Assembly: GCF_000411975.1 (NCBI RefSeq)
Contig: NZ_ASXG01000127.1
Span: 1-64,000 of the forward strand
Length of the DNA: 64,000 nt
Reading direction: 5' to 3'
Origin: Amycolatopsis orientalis DSM 43388
Lineage (GTDB): Bacteria > Actinomycetota > Actinomycetes > Mycobacteriales > Pseudonocardiaceae
This document shows, piece after piece, positions 43,022-51,929 of this stretch. Position 1 is the first letter of the stretch. The number at the start of each line of letters is the position of its first letter. Under the pieces are notes generated by a model. The model was given only the letters and a program-made list of their open reading frames with translations. It ran no database searches and had not been told where the DNA came from. Position numbers and translations under genes: made by a program.

Positions 43022-44458
43022 TCAGGCTTCGACCTCGGACAGATCCCCGGCCCACAGCGTGTGGAACGAGCCGGGACGGTCGACCCGCCGGTAGGTGTGC
43101 GCGCCGAAGAAGTCGCGCTGCCCCTGCACGAGCGCGGCCGGAAGCCGGTCCGCGCGCAGGCCGTCGTAGTAGGCCAGGGCGGTCGAGAAGCCGGGCGTCG
43201 GAATGCCCAGGCGGACCGCCGTCGAGATGACCGATCGCCACGAGTCCTGCGCGTTTTCGACCGCTGCGCGGAAGCCGCCGGAGGTGAGCAGCGTCGGGAG
43301 GCCCGGCTCGGCGGCATAAGCGGACGTGATGTCGTTCAGGAACTTCGCCCGGATGATGCAGCCGCCGCGCCAGATCGCGGCGACGCGGCCCAGGTCGATG
43401 TCCCAGCCGTACTCCGCGGCGCCGGCCTGGATCTGGTTGAAGCCCTGCGCGTACGCGACCACCTTCGACGCGTACAGCGCCTGCTCGACGTCGTCCGCGA
43501 AGGTCTCCAGCGCGGACCCGGTCAGCGGTGCCCGCGTCGGGCCGCCCAGTCCGCGCGCGGCCGAGCGCAGCCCGGTGGACCCGGACAGCGACCGCGCGAA
43601 CACGGCCTCCGCGATGCCGCTGATCGGCACGCCCAGGTCGAGCCCGATCTGCACGGTCCAGCGGCCGGTGCCCTTCTGCTCCGCCGCGTCCTCGACCACG
43701 TCGACGAACGGTTTGCCGGACGCCCCGTCGACGTGCTTGAGCACCTGGGCGGTGATCTCGATCAAGTACGAGTCGAGCCGTCCGGTGTTCCAGGTGCCGA
43801 AGACGTCCGCGATCTCCGCCGGGGAGTAGCCGGCCGCGCCGCGCAGCAGGTCGAACGACTCGGCGATCAGCTGCATGTCGGCGTACTCGATGCCGTTGTG
43901 CACCATTTTGACGAAATGCCCGGCCCCGTCCGCGCCGACGTGCGTGCAGCACGGTTCGCCGTCGACCTTCGCCGAGATGTCCTCGAACAGCGGCCCGAGC
44001 GACTCGTAGGACTCCTTCGACCCGCCGGGCATGATGCTCGGCCCGTGCAGCGCGCCTTCCTCGCCGCCGGACACGCCGGTGCCGACGAAGTGCAGGCCGC
44101 GTTCGCGCAGCGCCTGCTCCCGGCGGCGGGTGTCCGCGAAGTGCGCGTTGCCCGCGTCCACGATCACGTCGCCCGGCTCCAGCAGCGGCGCGAACTCCTC
44201 GATGACGGCGTCGGTCGGGCCGCCCGCCTTCACCATGATCACGATCTGCCGCGGCCGCTCCAGCGCGTCGACGAACTCCTGCGCGGAGTACGCCGGGATG
44301 AAGTCGCCTTCGTCGCCGAACTGCTCGACGAGCGAGCGGGTCCGCTCCTCGGAGCGGTTGTGCAGGGCGACCGTGTGCCCGTGCCGGGCCAGGTTCCGCG
44401 CCAGGTTGCGGCCCATGACCGCGAGGCCGGTGACCCCGATGCTCGCCTTCTTGCTCAT
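43022..44458 (-). CDS. gnd: 6-phosphogluconate dehydrogenase (decarboxylating)
   Basis: 478-aa dimeric enzyme of the oxidative pentose-phosphate pathway: 6-phosphogluconate to ribulose 5-phosphate, CO2 and NADPH. Coenzyme motif GLAVMGRNLARN (about 10-21), NRSEERT after strand 2 (NADP type), VDAGNAHF, GVSGGEEGALHGPSIMPGG at about 130-148, and KMVHNGIEYADMQLIAE with catalytic Lys and Glu. 478 aa is the usual long form. ATG at 44458; an open frame extends 112 codons further upstream but is antisense to the next gene. Monocistronic. Confidence 0.97.
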   Translation of the reverse strand: MSKKASIGVTGLAVMGRNLARNLARHGHTVALHNRSEERTRSLVEQFGDEGDFIPAYSAQEFVDALERPRQIVIMVKAGGPTDAVIEEFAPLLEPGDVIVDAGNAHFADTRRREQALRERGLHFVGTGVSGGEEGALHGPSIMPGGSKESYESLGPLFEDISAKVDGEPCCTHVGADGAGHFVKMVHNGIEYADMQLIAESFDLLRGAAGYSPAEIADVFGTWNTGRLDSYLIEITAQVLKHVDGASGKPFVDVVEDAAEQKGTGRWTVQIGLDLGVPISGIAEAVFARSLSGSTGLRSAARGLGGPTRAPLTGSALETFADDVEQALYASKVVAYAQGFNQIQAGAAEYGWDIDLGRVAAIWRGGCIIRAKFLNDITSAYAAEPGLPTLLTSGGFRAAVENAQDSWRSVISTAVRLGIPTPGFSTALAYYDGLRADRLPAALVQGQRDFFGAHTYRRVDRPGSFHTLWAGDLSEVEA

Positions 44459-44514
44459 CCGAAACCTTTCCGAAAACCTCTGCCGGATTCCGAGCCTAGC
44501 CACAAAACCGGTGC

Positions 44515-45432
44515 TCACGAGAAGCAGCGGATCGGACCACCGTTCCAGGCCAGCATGTCCTTCAGCGGAGCCACCAGATCGAGTGGCGCACCCCACTGCG
44601 CCCCGTCCAGTTCGGCGTACGCCCGGTGCAGGTTCCCGGCGAGCCGTTCCTGTTCGGTCAGCTCGGCGAACCGGCCGAGGTCGGTCGCCTTCGCCTGCTC
44701 CAGCGGCGCGCGCCCGGCCGCCTTGCCGGTTTCCGCCGTGCGCTGGACGAACTCCAGGTAGTCGTCGACCGCGTCCACCGTCTCGAGTCCGCACACCGGG
44801 CCGTGGCCGGGCAGGATGACCGCCGGGTCGAGTTCGCGGATCACGTTCAGTGCGGCCCGCCAGCCCGCCACCGAACCCATCAGTGCGAACGGGCTGCCGC
44901 CGTTGAACACCAGGTCGCCCGCGTACAGCAGGCGCTGCTCGGGAAGCCAGACCAGGACGTCGTTGGTGGTGTGCGCGGCGTGGCCGGGGTGGATGAGGTC
45001 GATCCGGGTTTGTCCGGCGTAGAGGGTGACCGTGTCGTCGAAGACCAGATCGGGCACGCGCAGTTCGAGCTTGCCCCAGTCGCTGTCGGTGAATACGCCC
45101 TCGTACCGCTGGATCCCGTCGGCCAGCAGCGTTTCGCGGGTCTTGCGGTGGCCGACGACGGTCGCGCCGCCGACCAGATAGTTGCCATTGGTGTGGTCGC
45201 CGTGGTGATGGGTGTTGACGAGCGTCGTGACCGGGCCGACGGTGTCGCCGACGGCCGAGAGCAGCGCGCGCGTCCGTCGTTCGGTCGCGCAGGTGTCGAT
45301 GAGCACAGCGTGCCCGTCGGCGTCGACGAAGCCGCAGTTGTTGATGAACCAGGAGCCGTCGGGCTGGACGTAGCCGAACGCGCCGTCTGCCAGCTGTTTG
45401 ACGCTCGCCGCGCCCGGGGATCGATCGATCAC
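44515..45432 (-). CDS. MBL-fold metallo-hydrolase
   Basis: 305 aa, cytosolic, with the dinuclear metal motif THHHGDHTNGN at about 72-82, a second ligand set in HPGHAAHTTND and DLVFNGG, and LPGHGPV near residue 210. The N-terminal HTH-free domain is a lactamase-B fold of the glyoxalase-II/beta-lactamase-like group. Substrate unknown. GTG at 45432. It lies 56 bp upstream of gnd on the same strand; co-transcription is possible. Confidence 0.88.
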   Translation of the reverse strand: MIDRSPGAASVKQLADGAFGYVQPDGSWFINNCGFVDADGHAVLIDTCATERRTRALLSAVGDTVGPVTTLVNTHHHGDHTNGNYLVGGATVVGHRKTRETLLADGIQRYEGVFTDSDWGKLELRVPDLVFDDTVTLYAGQTRIDLIHPGHAAHTTNDVLVWLPEQRLLYAGDLVFNGGSPFALMGSVAGWRAALNVIRELDPAVILPGHGPVCGLETVDAVDDYLEFVQRTAETGKAAGRAPLEQAKATDLGRFAELTEQERLAGNLHRAYAELDGAQWGAPLDLVAPLKDMLAWNGGPIRCFS

Positions 45433-45715
45433 GCCGACACTATGCCGCCCGGACCGCCGGCGTGGGGAGTCCGCGGCCGAGCTGTGCCCGGAAGTCTCCT
45501 GTTAGTCCGAATGGAGTAGCCGAGATGTCCGCGCTGCCTCGCATACACTGCTCCGGCAGGGTGACATGCCGGGTGACTGGCGTTCTCGCGCATTTCCTGA
45601 AACGCTGCCGGGTGTCATCATCGAACCCCGTTGGGTCGCAGTGGCCTGGGTGGTTCGTAGTTCGCGGTCCGGCGGAGAGCCCGTCGGCAGTAGGGGTCCA
45701 GGAGAGCAAGGGGAG

Positions 45716-46570
45716 ATGGCGAGCACCGTCACCTCGCGCCGCAAGCAGCTCGGCAATGAGCTCCGGCATGCTCGAAACGCCGCGAAGATGACGCAGCAGC
45801 AAGTCGCCGAGGTACTCGGCTGCACCCAGGGCAAGGTCAACAAGATCGAGTCCGGTGCGGTGGGGGTCAAGCTCGGAGATGTGCGGACCATGCTGAACGC
45901 GTTCGGGATCAACGGCGAAGAAGCCGACACTCTGATGAACCTGGCCCGGGCCGCGGCCGGGCAGCGCGGCCACTGGTCGGGCTACCGGTCGGTGGTGCCG
46001 CACTGGTTCCGCACCTTCACCGACCTCGAGCCGGCCGCCGCGGAGATCCTCACCTGGCACGGCGAGCGCGTGCCGGGGCCGTTGCAGTCCGAGCACTACA
46101 TGCTCAAGCAGTTCACCGAAGCGGGAGCCACCGACGTCACGTCGCTGGTGCGCAACCGGCTCGACCGCAAGGCGGTGTTCGACCAGCAGCAGCCGCCGTA
46201 CTACCGGTTCATCATCAGCGAGGGTGCATTGCGCCGCGCGCCCGGCGGGTTCGCGCCCGCGGTGATGCTGGACCAGGTCGAGCACCTGCTCGCGCTCGAC
46301 CGGCACCCGCGCGTGTACGTACATGTGCTGCCGTTCAGCGCGAAGCTCGCCGCGGTGCCCAACGACTTCACGATCATGCGGTTCCCGGACCGCACCCGCG
46401 ACTTCGTCTACATCGAACACTCCGCGGGCGGGCTGTACCTCGACGACGTGAAGGACTTCAACATCTTCGTGGACTCGTGGGACCGGCTGCGCGGCGCCGC
46501 CCTGGAGCGCGGCGAGACGCGGCAGTTCCTCAAGGAACTGGCGGAACACTACCGCGCGCAAATGTCGTGA
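45716..46570 (+). CDS. XRE-family regulator with DUF5753 (Scr1-type)
   Basis: 284 aa. N-terminal HTH_31 (about 6-65, LGNELRHARNAAKMTQQQVAEVLGCTQGKVNKIES) and a C-terminal DUF5753 domain (about 95-270, EILTWHGERVPGPLQSEHYMLKQFTEA...). Scr1-type proteins are usually paired with a DUF397 protein; none is adjacent here, though one lies 3 kb away at 49558. ATG at 45716 is directly preceded by AAGGGGAG. Its end overlaps the convergent glycosyltransferase gene by 41 bp. Target promoters unknown. Confidence 0.92.
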   Translation: MASTVTSRRKQLGNELRHARNAAKMTQQQVAEVLGCTQGKVNKIESGAVGVKLGDVRTMLNAFGINGEEADTLMNLARAAAGQRGHWSGYRSVVPHWFRTFTDLEPAAAEILTWHGERVPGPLQSEHYMLKQFTEAGATDVTSLVRNRLDRKAVFDQQQPPYYRFIISEGALRRAPGGFAPAVMLDQVEHLLALDRHPRVYVHVLPFSAKLAAVPNDFTIMRFPDRTRDFVYIEHSAGGLYLDDVKDFNIFVDSWDRLRGAALERGETRQFLKELAEHYRAQMS

Positions 46571-47684
46571 CCAGCGTTTCCAGCACCGGCACGGTTTCTT
46601 CGGCGGCGGGCAGCGCGTTGATCTCCGCCTGCACGCGTTGCGCGGCCTCGCGATAGCCGGGCTCGGCGAGCAACTCCGCGGCGGCTTGGCAGATTTCGTC
46701 CGGAGTGGACGTTTCCGGGTCGAGCGCCCGGCCGACGTGCAGCGCGGCGCAGCGCCGGGCATTGCCGGGCTGGTCGGCGCCCATCGGGAAGAGCAGCGAC
46801 GGCAGCCCGTGCGAGAGCGCGCCGACCACGCTGCCGGACCCGGCGTGCGAGACCATCAAATCGAGGCGGGGCAACAGTTCGGCCTGCGGGACGAACCGTT
46901 CCACGCGGACGTGCGCTGGTTGCGGCCCGAACTCGGCCGGGTCGATCTGCGTGCCGACGGTGGCGGTCACCTCGGCGGCCAAGCGGCCCAGCCCGGCGAG
47001 GGTGCGCTCGATGAGGTCGCCGGACTCCAGGTTGAAGTTCGTGCCGAGCGTGAAGTACACGTGCGGCCGCTTGGCGGGCGGACGAGGCGCGACCGGATCT
47101 CCTTGGCGGAACGAGAAAGTGCCCGGCGGCAGTGGCGAGCTGGGGTCGCGAAAGGACGGCGGGAGCGGCGAAAGCACCTGGCCGCGGGTCAGCATTTCCA
47201 GCCCCGGGTCGTCCGGCAGCCCGTGCGCGGCGCGGGCCTCGGCAAGCGGCTCGGCGAGGAGTTCCTTGCGCAGCAACGTTCCCGCGGCGAGGACCAGGAC
47301 GGTGGCGCACGGCAGGTCCAGCACCTCGGCGGCGATCGCGGCGGAGAAGTCCACCTCGTCCCGGACGATCAGGTCCGGCCGCCATTCCCGGGCCAGCTCC
47401 AGCAGCACCGGCACGTGTTCGCGCGGCGCGCGGCGGGCGAACAGTTCCTGGATTTCCCAGTCGTCGCGCGCCGGATCGACCGGCGGCATCGGCTGACGCG
47501 TCGCGTCGATCTCGCGTGGCTCGCTGACCGCGAAGGTCGTGAACCCGGCTTTGGCGAGCGCGGGTACGTGCGAACCACCGCCGGCGACGGCTACGGTGTG
47601 ACCGCGCGAGACCAGTGCTCGCGCGACCGGTGCCATCGGGTCGAAGTGGCCGCGACCGCCGACGAACGAAAACAGGATGCGCAT
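46530..47684 (-). CDS. Glycosyltransferase, MGT/UGT (GT1) type
   Basis: 384-aa GT-B glycosyltransferase related to macrolide glycosyltransferases and antibiotic-cluster enzymes. N-terminal MRILFSFVGGRGHFDPMAPVARAL with the catalytic His region, C-terminal nucleotide-sugar motif SHAGSGSVVGALSHGLPSLLFPMGADQPGNA (about 283-312; divided across the HxGxGS and DQ parts). Sugar and acceptor unknown; macrolide inactivation is one option. ATG at 47684 has TAGGTT 7 nt upstream on its strand (leaderless). The frame stays open upstream. Divergent from the DUF574 methyltransferase. Confidence 0.9.
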   Translation of the reverse strand: MRILFSFVGGRGHFDPMAPVARALVSRGHTVAVAGGGSHVPALAKAGFTTFAVSEPREIDATRQPMPPVDPARDDWEIQELFARRAPREHVPVLLELAREWRPDLIVRDEVDFSAAIAAEVLDLPCATVLVLAAGTLLRKELLAEPLAEARAAHGLPDDPGLEMLTRGQVLSPLPPSFRDPSSPLPPGTFSFRQGDPVAPRPPAKRPHVYFTLGTNFNLESGDLIERTLAGLGRLAAEVTATVGTQIDPAEFGPQPAHVRVERFVPQAELLPRLDLMVSHAGSGSVVGALSHGLPSLLFPMGADQPGNARRCAALHVGRALDPETSTPDEICQAAAELLAEPGYREAAQRVQAEINALPAAEETVPVLETLVTTFARGSVPPVP

Positions 47685-47806
47685 CCACCGCAACCTAGCG
47701 GCCCGGAGGCAGGTCGGTCGTGGCATTTTCGGGGCGGTCGCCGGGGGCTGGCGGCGCGCGACCGCGGCGAGTGGGCACACTGGTACCCGCACGGAAGGGG
47801 AAGCTG

Positions 47807-48655
47807 ATGACTCAGGCACCGGATCCGGAAGCCCCGGAGGGCGTCGACCTCGACCGGCCGAACGCGGCGCGGATTTACGACTGGTTCCTCGGCGGCACCG
47901 CGAACTGGGCGATCGACCGCGAGTTCGGCGAACGGGCGGTCCAGACCTTTCCGATGATCAAGACCATCGCCCGGGCCGGCCGCGAATTCCTCGGCCGCGG
48001 CGTGCGGTACATGGCCGAACAAGGCATCGACCAGTTCCTCGATATCGGCTCCGGCGTGCCCACGGTCGGCAACGTGCACGAGATCGCCACGTCGGTGAAC
48101 CCCAACGCGCGCTGTGTCTATGTCGACAACGAGCCGGTGGCCGTCGCGCATTCGCAGATCCTGCTGGAACGCGAGGGCGTCGCCGACCGGCACGCGGTGC
48201 TGCAGGGCGACCTGCGCGAGCCGGCCGACATCTGGCCGCGCGCGCTCGACACCGGCGTGCTCGACCCGAAGCGCCCGATCGGGCTGATCATGGTCGGGGT
48301 GCTGTACTTCATCGGCCGCGACGAACCGGCGCGGGAGATCGTGCAGAAGTACCTGTCGCTGCTGCCGTCCGGCTCGTACTTCCTGTCCTCGCACCTGACC
48401 GACGACGGCGTGCCGACGCACGACGGTGACCGCCGCGACGCGATCCACAAGCAGTACCAGCAGTCGAGCACGCCGTTCCACTTCCGCTCGCGGGCGGAGT
48501 TCGCGGAGTTCTTCTCCGGGCTGGAACTGGTCGAGCCGGGCATCTCGTGGGTCTCGGACTGGCACCCGGAGGCCGGCGAATCGAGCGCGGGCGACCGGAT
48601 GGCGGACGATCCCTCCTTCAGCGGCGGGATTTGCGCCCTGGGCCGCAAGCCCTGA
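47807..48655 (+). CDS. DUF574 SAM-dependent methyltransferase
   Basis: 282 aa of the actinobacteria-specific S-adenosyl methyltransferase family (DUF574). PNAARIYDWFLGGTANW near residues 18-34 and FLDIGSGVPTVGNVHE at about 78-93 (SAM motif I) are its hallmarks. ATG at 47807 is preceded by GGAAGGGGAAG. Members often sit beside Scr1/DUF397 regulators, as here. Acceptor unknown. Followed by a hairpin at 48681-48718. Confidence 0.92.
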   Translation: MTQAPDPEAPEGVDLDRPNAARIYDWFLGGTANWAIDREFGERAVQTFPMIKTIARAGREFLGRGVRYMAEQGIDQFLDIGSGVPTVGNVHEIATSVNPNARCVYVDNEPVAVAHSQILLEREGVADRHAVLQGDLREPADIWPRALDTGVLDPKRPIGLIMVGVLYFIGRDEPAREIVQKYLSLLPSGSYFLSSHLTDDGVPTHDGDRRDAIHKQYQQSSTPFHFRSRAEFAEFFSGLELVEPGISWVSDWHPEAGESSAGDRMADDPSFSGGICALGRKP

Positions 48656-48680
48656 CCCTCGCGCACGGAGTCCGAAGCGA

Positions 48681-48718
48681 AGGTCCGGGAGGGGAACCAG
48701 CTTTCCCTCCCGGACTTC
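48681..48718 (+). terminator. Hairpin terminator after DUF574 gene
   Basis: Near-perfect hairpin of AGGTCCGGGAGGG with CCCTCCCGGACTT, one bulge, 25 nt past the stop. GC-rich, without a U-run. Confidence 0.7.
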
Positions 48719-48786
48719 CGCGGAGTGCATGGTCTAGACCGGCTGGCATGGTCCGGACCTGCGCGGTCTTGGTTCCGGATACGAAA

Positions 48787-48819
48787 ACGCTCCCCGGGGC
48801 AAGGAGTTCCGGGGAGCGT
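48787..48819 (-). terminator. Terminator for minus-strand small genes
   Basis: 11-bp stem (48787-48797 with 48809-48819); the AAAA just left of it becomes UUUU on the minus strand. It lies 20 nt past the stop of the 78-aa gene, so it marks the end of a minus-strand transcription unit. Confidence 0.85.
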
Positions 48820-48838
48820 GGACGATGCGGACCGCGGC

Positions 48839-49075
48839 TCAGCCGAGCCCGTGAAGCAGCGGTACTCGTGTCTCGCGACGGTGGCTGGTGGCGTGGACGG
48901 TGTCCGCTTGGCGCGGAGCCGGTACTTCGATCTCGGTGTCCACCACCATGGGGCTGCGCAGCGGGGCCTGGATCAGGCTGAACCCGAACCGGCTGCGCAA
49001 CTCGTGATTGATCCCACGCCGGCCGCGAGTGTGTTCGTCCTCACGGCGGAAAAGCGTGGTGAGCCGGACGGCCAT
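48839..49075 (-). CDS. Hypothetical protein, 78 aa, second gene of a small pair
   Basis: Starts MAVRLTTLFRREDEHTRGRRG, is rich in Arg/His, and has FGFSLIQAPLRSPMVVDTEIEVPAP in the middle. No domain, signal peptide or membrane segment is recognised. ATG at 49075 is 4 nt after the stop of the upstream 98-aa frame, with GGGGG as ribosome site, and a U-tailed terminator follows its stop by 20 nt. The terminator orientation is the best support. Function unknown. Confidence 0.6.
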   Translation of the reverse strand: MAVRLTTLFRREDEHTRGRRGINHELRSRFGFSLIQAPLRSPMVVDTEIEVPAPRQADTVHATSHRRETRVPLLHGLG

Positions 49076-49079
49076 GGGA

Positions 49080-49376
49080 TCACACCCCCAGTTCGGATAA
49101 CGGGAACCAGCGCGGGTCGGCGCCGGCCGGATCGGGGTGGTTCGCGCTCGGCGGGTCAACGCCGGGCACCAGGGAAACCGCCTCGTTGCGGTGTCTCCGC
49201 AGGGTCGTCGCGGCACCTGGACCAGCGCTGATCCCGGCGAGGCGGGCGGAGTTGCTCGTCTCGCCGAACGGGTCGGCTCGCATCCGCACACCTCCCGATG
49301 TCTCGCGGCTGTTCCGCCGCCCGGGCCGGGTGCCCGGGCCGGTACCGCCGGTGTTGGACTGAATGTCGCAAGCCAT
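49080..49376 (-). CDS. Hypothetical protein, 98 aa, first gene of a small pair
   Basis: Starts MACDIQSNTGGTGPGTRPG, has a polar, Gly/Ser/Arg/Pro-rich N-terminal half and ends NHPDPAGADPRWFPLSELGV. No domain recognised. GGTGGGTGA precedes the ATG. Spacing of 4 nt to the next gene suggests coupling. A leader-peptide or RiPP-precursor reading was considered but no modification enzymes are nearby. Function unknown. Confidence 0.55.
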   Translation of the reverse strand: MACDIQSNTGGTGPGTRPGRRNSRETSGGVRMRADPFGETSNSARLAGISAGPGAATTLRRHRNEAVSLVPGVDPPSANHPDPAGADPRWFPLSELGV

Positions 49377-49557
49377 TCACCCACCACTGACGCCCCGATC
49401 GCTGCGATTAATCCTACTCCTGGAATAATCTTCATGTCGAGATCGGGTCGAGTTGATCACCCGCTTGGCCCTGCGGTTTGCTCCGTAGTGACGCAAAGAA
49501 GCCGGGGACCGTGCAGCAGAACGCACGCCCTGCACAAGGCTCGGAGGTGGACGACCC

Positions 49558-49818
49558 ATGGCGGATTATCCGTCGCCCCAGGATTACGACCCGGACACGG
49601 CGGAGTCGTTGTTCGCGGCCGGGGCCTGGGCGAAGTCGTTCGCCAGCGAACCCAACGGCGGCAACTGCGTCGAGGTCAACCTCTCCCGTCCCGGGCTGAT
49701 CGGCGTGCGCGACACGAAACTCGCGGCGAGCCCCGTGCTGGTGTTCGACCGCGGCGAGTGGGACGCCTTCCTCGTCGCGGTCAAGGCGGGGCAGTTCGAC
49801 CTGCCGCCGAGCGAGTAG
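49558..49818 (+). CDS. DUF397 domain protein
   Basis: 86 aa. AGAWAKSFASEPNGGNCVEVNL and GVRDTKLAASPVLVFDRGEWDAFLVAVKAGQFD cover the single DUF397 domain, a small beta-rich partner of Scr1-type XRE regulators. ATG at 49558 with GGAGG 10 nt upstream. The nearest Scr1 regulator is 3 kb to the left. Exact activity is not known beyond its role in Scr1/BldB-like developmental control. Confidence 0.9.
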   Translation: MADYPSPQDYDPDTAESLFAAGAWAKSFASEPNGGNCVEVNLSRPGLIGVRDTKLAASPVLVFDRGEWDAFLVAVKAGQFDLPPSE

Positions 49819-49986
49819 TCCACCACGGCGAGGTCTCCGCGGAGAGCGATTCGCAAACAGTCACTCGATCGGGTGGTCTTGGCGGGTGCCCTGGTCACTG
49901 TGGGTGGTTGGAGTCGTGGGCTGAATGTCGGTTTGGCGAGAGTCGCCAGCTGGGCAGGTTGAGCGGTGCGGCTTGCGGAGCGCGCC

Positions 49987-51059
49987 ATGGCCCCACTTCC
50001 CCAGTCGGCGAAGCACTGCGCCTTTCCGGACTCGGCAGCTCTCGCCGGTCGAGCTGATGCACGCGGTCGTGGAACGAGCGGAGCCGGACGTCAACGCGTT
50101 CGCCGAGCAGCGGTTCGAGCAGGCGCTGCGACTGGCGGCCGTCGCGGAGAAGCAGCACGCGCCCGGTGGCCAGCCGAGGCCGCTCGAGGGACTGCCGATC
50201 GCGGCGAAGGAAGAACAGCCCTTGGCCGGGTACTCGATCACCGAGGGCACTCTGCTGCGCCCGCCTCGGGTGGCGCAGGAGACCGCGATCGGGCTGAGCC
50301 GGATCCAGGCGGCCGGCGGGATTCTGCACGCTCGTACCGGCGTCTGAGTTCTGCTGCCTGCCGTTGTCTCACGTGTGGCGTTGGGGACCACGTGCAATCC
50401 GTGGAACTTCGAGGCCGCGGCGGGCGGCCCGTCCGGCGGTTCGGGGGCTGCGCTGGCGGCCGGAACCGACGTTCTTGCTGCGGGTTCGGACATCGGCGAT
50501 CGCTTCGGGCGCCCGCGTCCTTCACCGGTGTCGTGGGATTCAAGCCGCCGCGCGGCCGCAACCTGGTCCTCCCGCCCGCCGGATTGGAGACGTACTGCCA
50601 CCACAGCCCGATGCCCGGATCGTCGCCGATTGCGCGCTCCTGCAGAACGTCATGGCGGGCGAGGACCCGCATTCGCGGCTGCCCGCGGCGCGAATCGAGT
50701 TGGGCCTCGTGCCAGGGTGCCGCGTTGCGTGTTGCCCAGCGCCTGGCGATTTCCCGGTGGCCTCAGGTCCTGGAATTGGACCGGCGGAATCCGGGCGTCA
50801 TCACGCCGTACTGCCAGGCTTTCGCACGCAAAGGCGTCGAGAACACGGTGGACACGAAACCGGCCGCGCGGTCGAAGTGGCGATCCGTGCCCGCCTGGAC
50901 GCGGTGTTCGCGCGCTTCGACGCACTCACCATGCCGACCCTCGGTGCCACCGCGTTCGCGGCTGGAGGGGATCACCTTCCGAACGGGGCCGTGGGGGCGG
51001 GTTTCGCGCGGATTTCGTTAACTGGCCAGGAATTCCCGCAGATGCGCCACGACTTGTGA
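49987..51059 (+). pseudogene. Decayed amidase (amidase-signature family), multiple frameshifts
   Basis: Amidase segments occur in order but in different frames: LSPVELMHAVVERAEPDVNAFAE and LPIAAKEEQPLAGYSI (Lys kept) in one frame to the stop at 50345; EFCCLPLSHVWRW in a second; GTTCNPWN and GGPSGGSGAALAAGTD in a third; ASFTGVVGFKPPRGRNLVLPPAGLETY in a fourth; RIVADCALLQNVMAGEDPH and FDALTMPTLG in a fifth switch. At least four frameshifts and loss of the C-terminal third. Its end overlaps the convergent hydrolase gene. An intact amidase lies 3 kb away on the other strand. Confidence 0.85.
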
Positions 51060-51875
51060 AGGTTGTTCCTCGGGCAGGAAGTGGCCGCAGTCCTCGAGGC
51101 CGATGCCGGTCACGTGGTCCGCGTAGTCGCGCCAGATGTCGAGCGTGGGCAGGTTGCCGAGCAGGCCGGCCTTGCCCCACACCGCCAGTACCGGCTGGGT
51201 GAGGCGTTTCCCGGCGGCGTAATCCGCGTCGTCCAGCTCGGCGTCGTCCGGGAAGGAGGCGCGGTAGTCGTCGAAACCGGCTCGGAGCGCGCCGGGTGCT
51301 TCGAACGCGCGCACGTACTCGGCGACGTCCTCGGCGGCCAGCCCTTGCCGCTGGAAGGTCCAGCGCTCGAAGAAGTACCCGAGGTAGGCGGCGACGTTCT
51401 GGCCCGCCAGCAGCTCCGGCAGGTCTGGCTGGAGATGGAAAAGCCAGTGCCAGTAAGCCTTCCCGAGATCCTTGTCGAGTCGACGCCACATCTCCCGCGT
51501 CGGCGCGATGTCCAGTACGGCCAGCCGTTCGACCTGGTCCGGACGGTCGAGTGCCCATCGATGCGCGACCCGGCCGCCGCGATCGTGCCCGGCCACCGAG
51601 ACCCGGGCGAATCCGAGCTGTTCGGCCAGTTTCGCGACGTCGGCCGCCATCGTGCGCTTGTCGTAGCCGGTGCGGGGTTTGTCGGTGCGCCCGTATCCGC
51701 GCAGGTCCGGGGCGATCACCGTGTACGTCTCGGCCAGCGGTCCGGCGACGCGGTGCCAGCAGTGGGACGTCTGTGGCCAGCCGTGCAGGAGAAACAGCGG
51801 CGGACCGTCGCCGCCGCGAAGGTAGTGCATGCGCAGGTCGTCTACTTGGGCCATCGCTGCTTCTAACCGGCTCAT
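51018..51875 (-). CDS. Alpha/beta hydrolase, fluoroacetate-dehalogenase-like
   Basis: 285 aa closely matching fluoroacetate dehalogenase. Nucleophile Asp98 with Arg99 and Arg102 (GHDRGGRVAHR), Asp122 (VLDIAPT), the halide-pocket pair His143-Trp144 (YWHWLF) and Tyr204 (DDYRAS), and catalytic His265 (CGHFLPEE) all align with the Rhodopseudomonas enzyme. It should hydrolyse a C-X ester-activated bond or an epoxide; defluorination is a prediction. ATG at 51875 has TACCGT 8 nt upstream (leaderless); ATG at 51854 is an alternative. Divergent from the CGNR gene. Confidence 0.87.
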   Translation of the reverse strand: MSRLEAAMAQVDDLRMHYLRGGDGPPLFLLHGWPQTSHCWHRVAGPLAETYTVIAPDLRGYGRTDKPRTGYDKRTMAADVAKLAEQLGFARVSVAGHDRGGRVAHRWALDRPDQVERLAVLDIAPTREMWRRLDKDLGKAYWHWLFHLQPDLPELLAGQNVAAYLGYFFERWTFQRQGLAAEDVAEYVRAFEAPGALRAGFDDYRASFPDDAELDDADYAAGKRLTQPVLAVWGKAGLLGNLPTLDIWRDYADHVTGIGLEDCGHFLPEEQPSQVVAHLREFLAS

Positions 51876-51883
51876 GAGGTTAG

Positions 51884-51922
51884 ACGGTAGCGCGGGTTCT
51901 CACCGGTTTCAATGGTTAGAAT
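51884..51922. promoter_or_regulatory. Facing leaderless promoters
   Basis: Two TAnnnT boxes lie in the 54-bp gap: TACCGT on the minus strand (51884-51889), 8 nt before the hydrolase start, and TAGAAT on the plus strand (51917-51922), 7 nt before the CGNR start. Their polymerase footprints overlap, so expression is likely reciprocal or regulated by the CGNR protein. Confidence 0.6.
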
Positions 51923-51929
51923 GAGCGGC

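Noticed and set aside
49080..49376. RiPP precursor peptide
   Set aside because: The Gly/Ser/Arg-rich N-terminus is suggestive, but no maturation enzyme or exporter is adjacent and there is no clear core motif.
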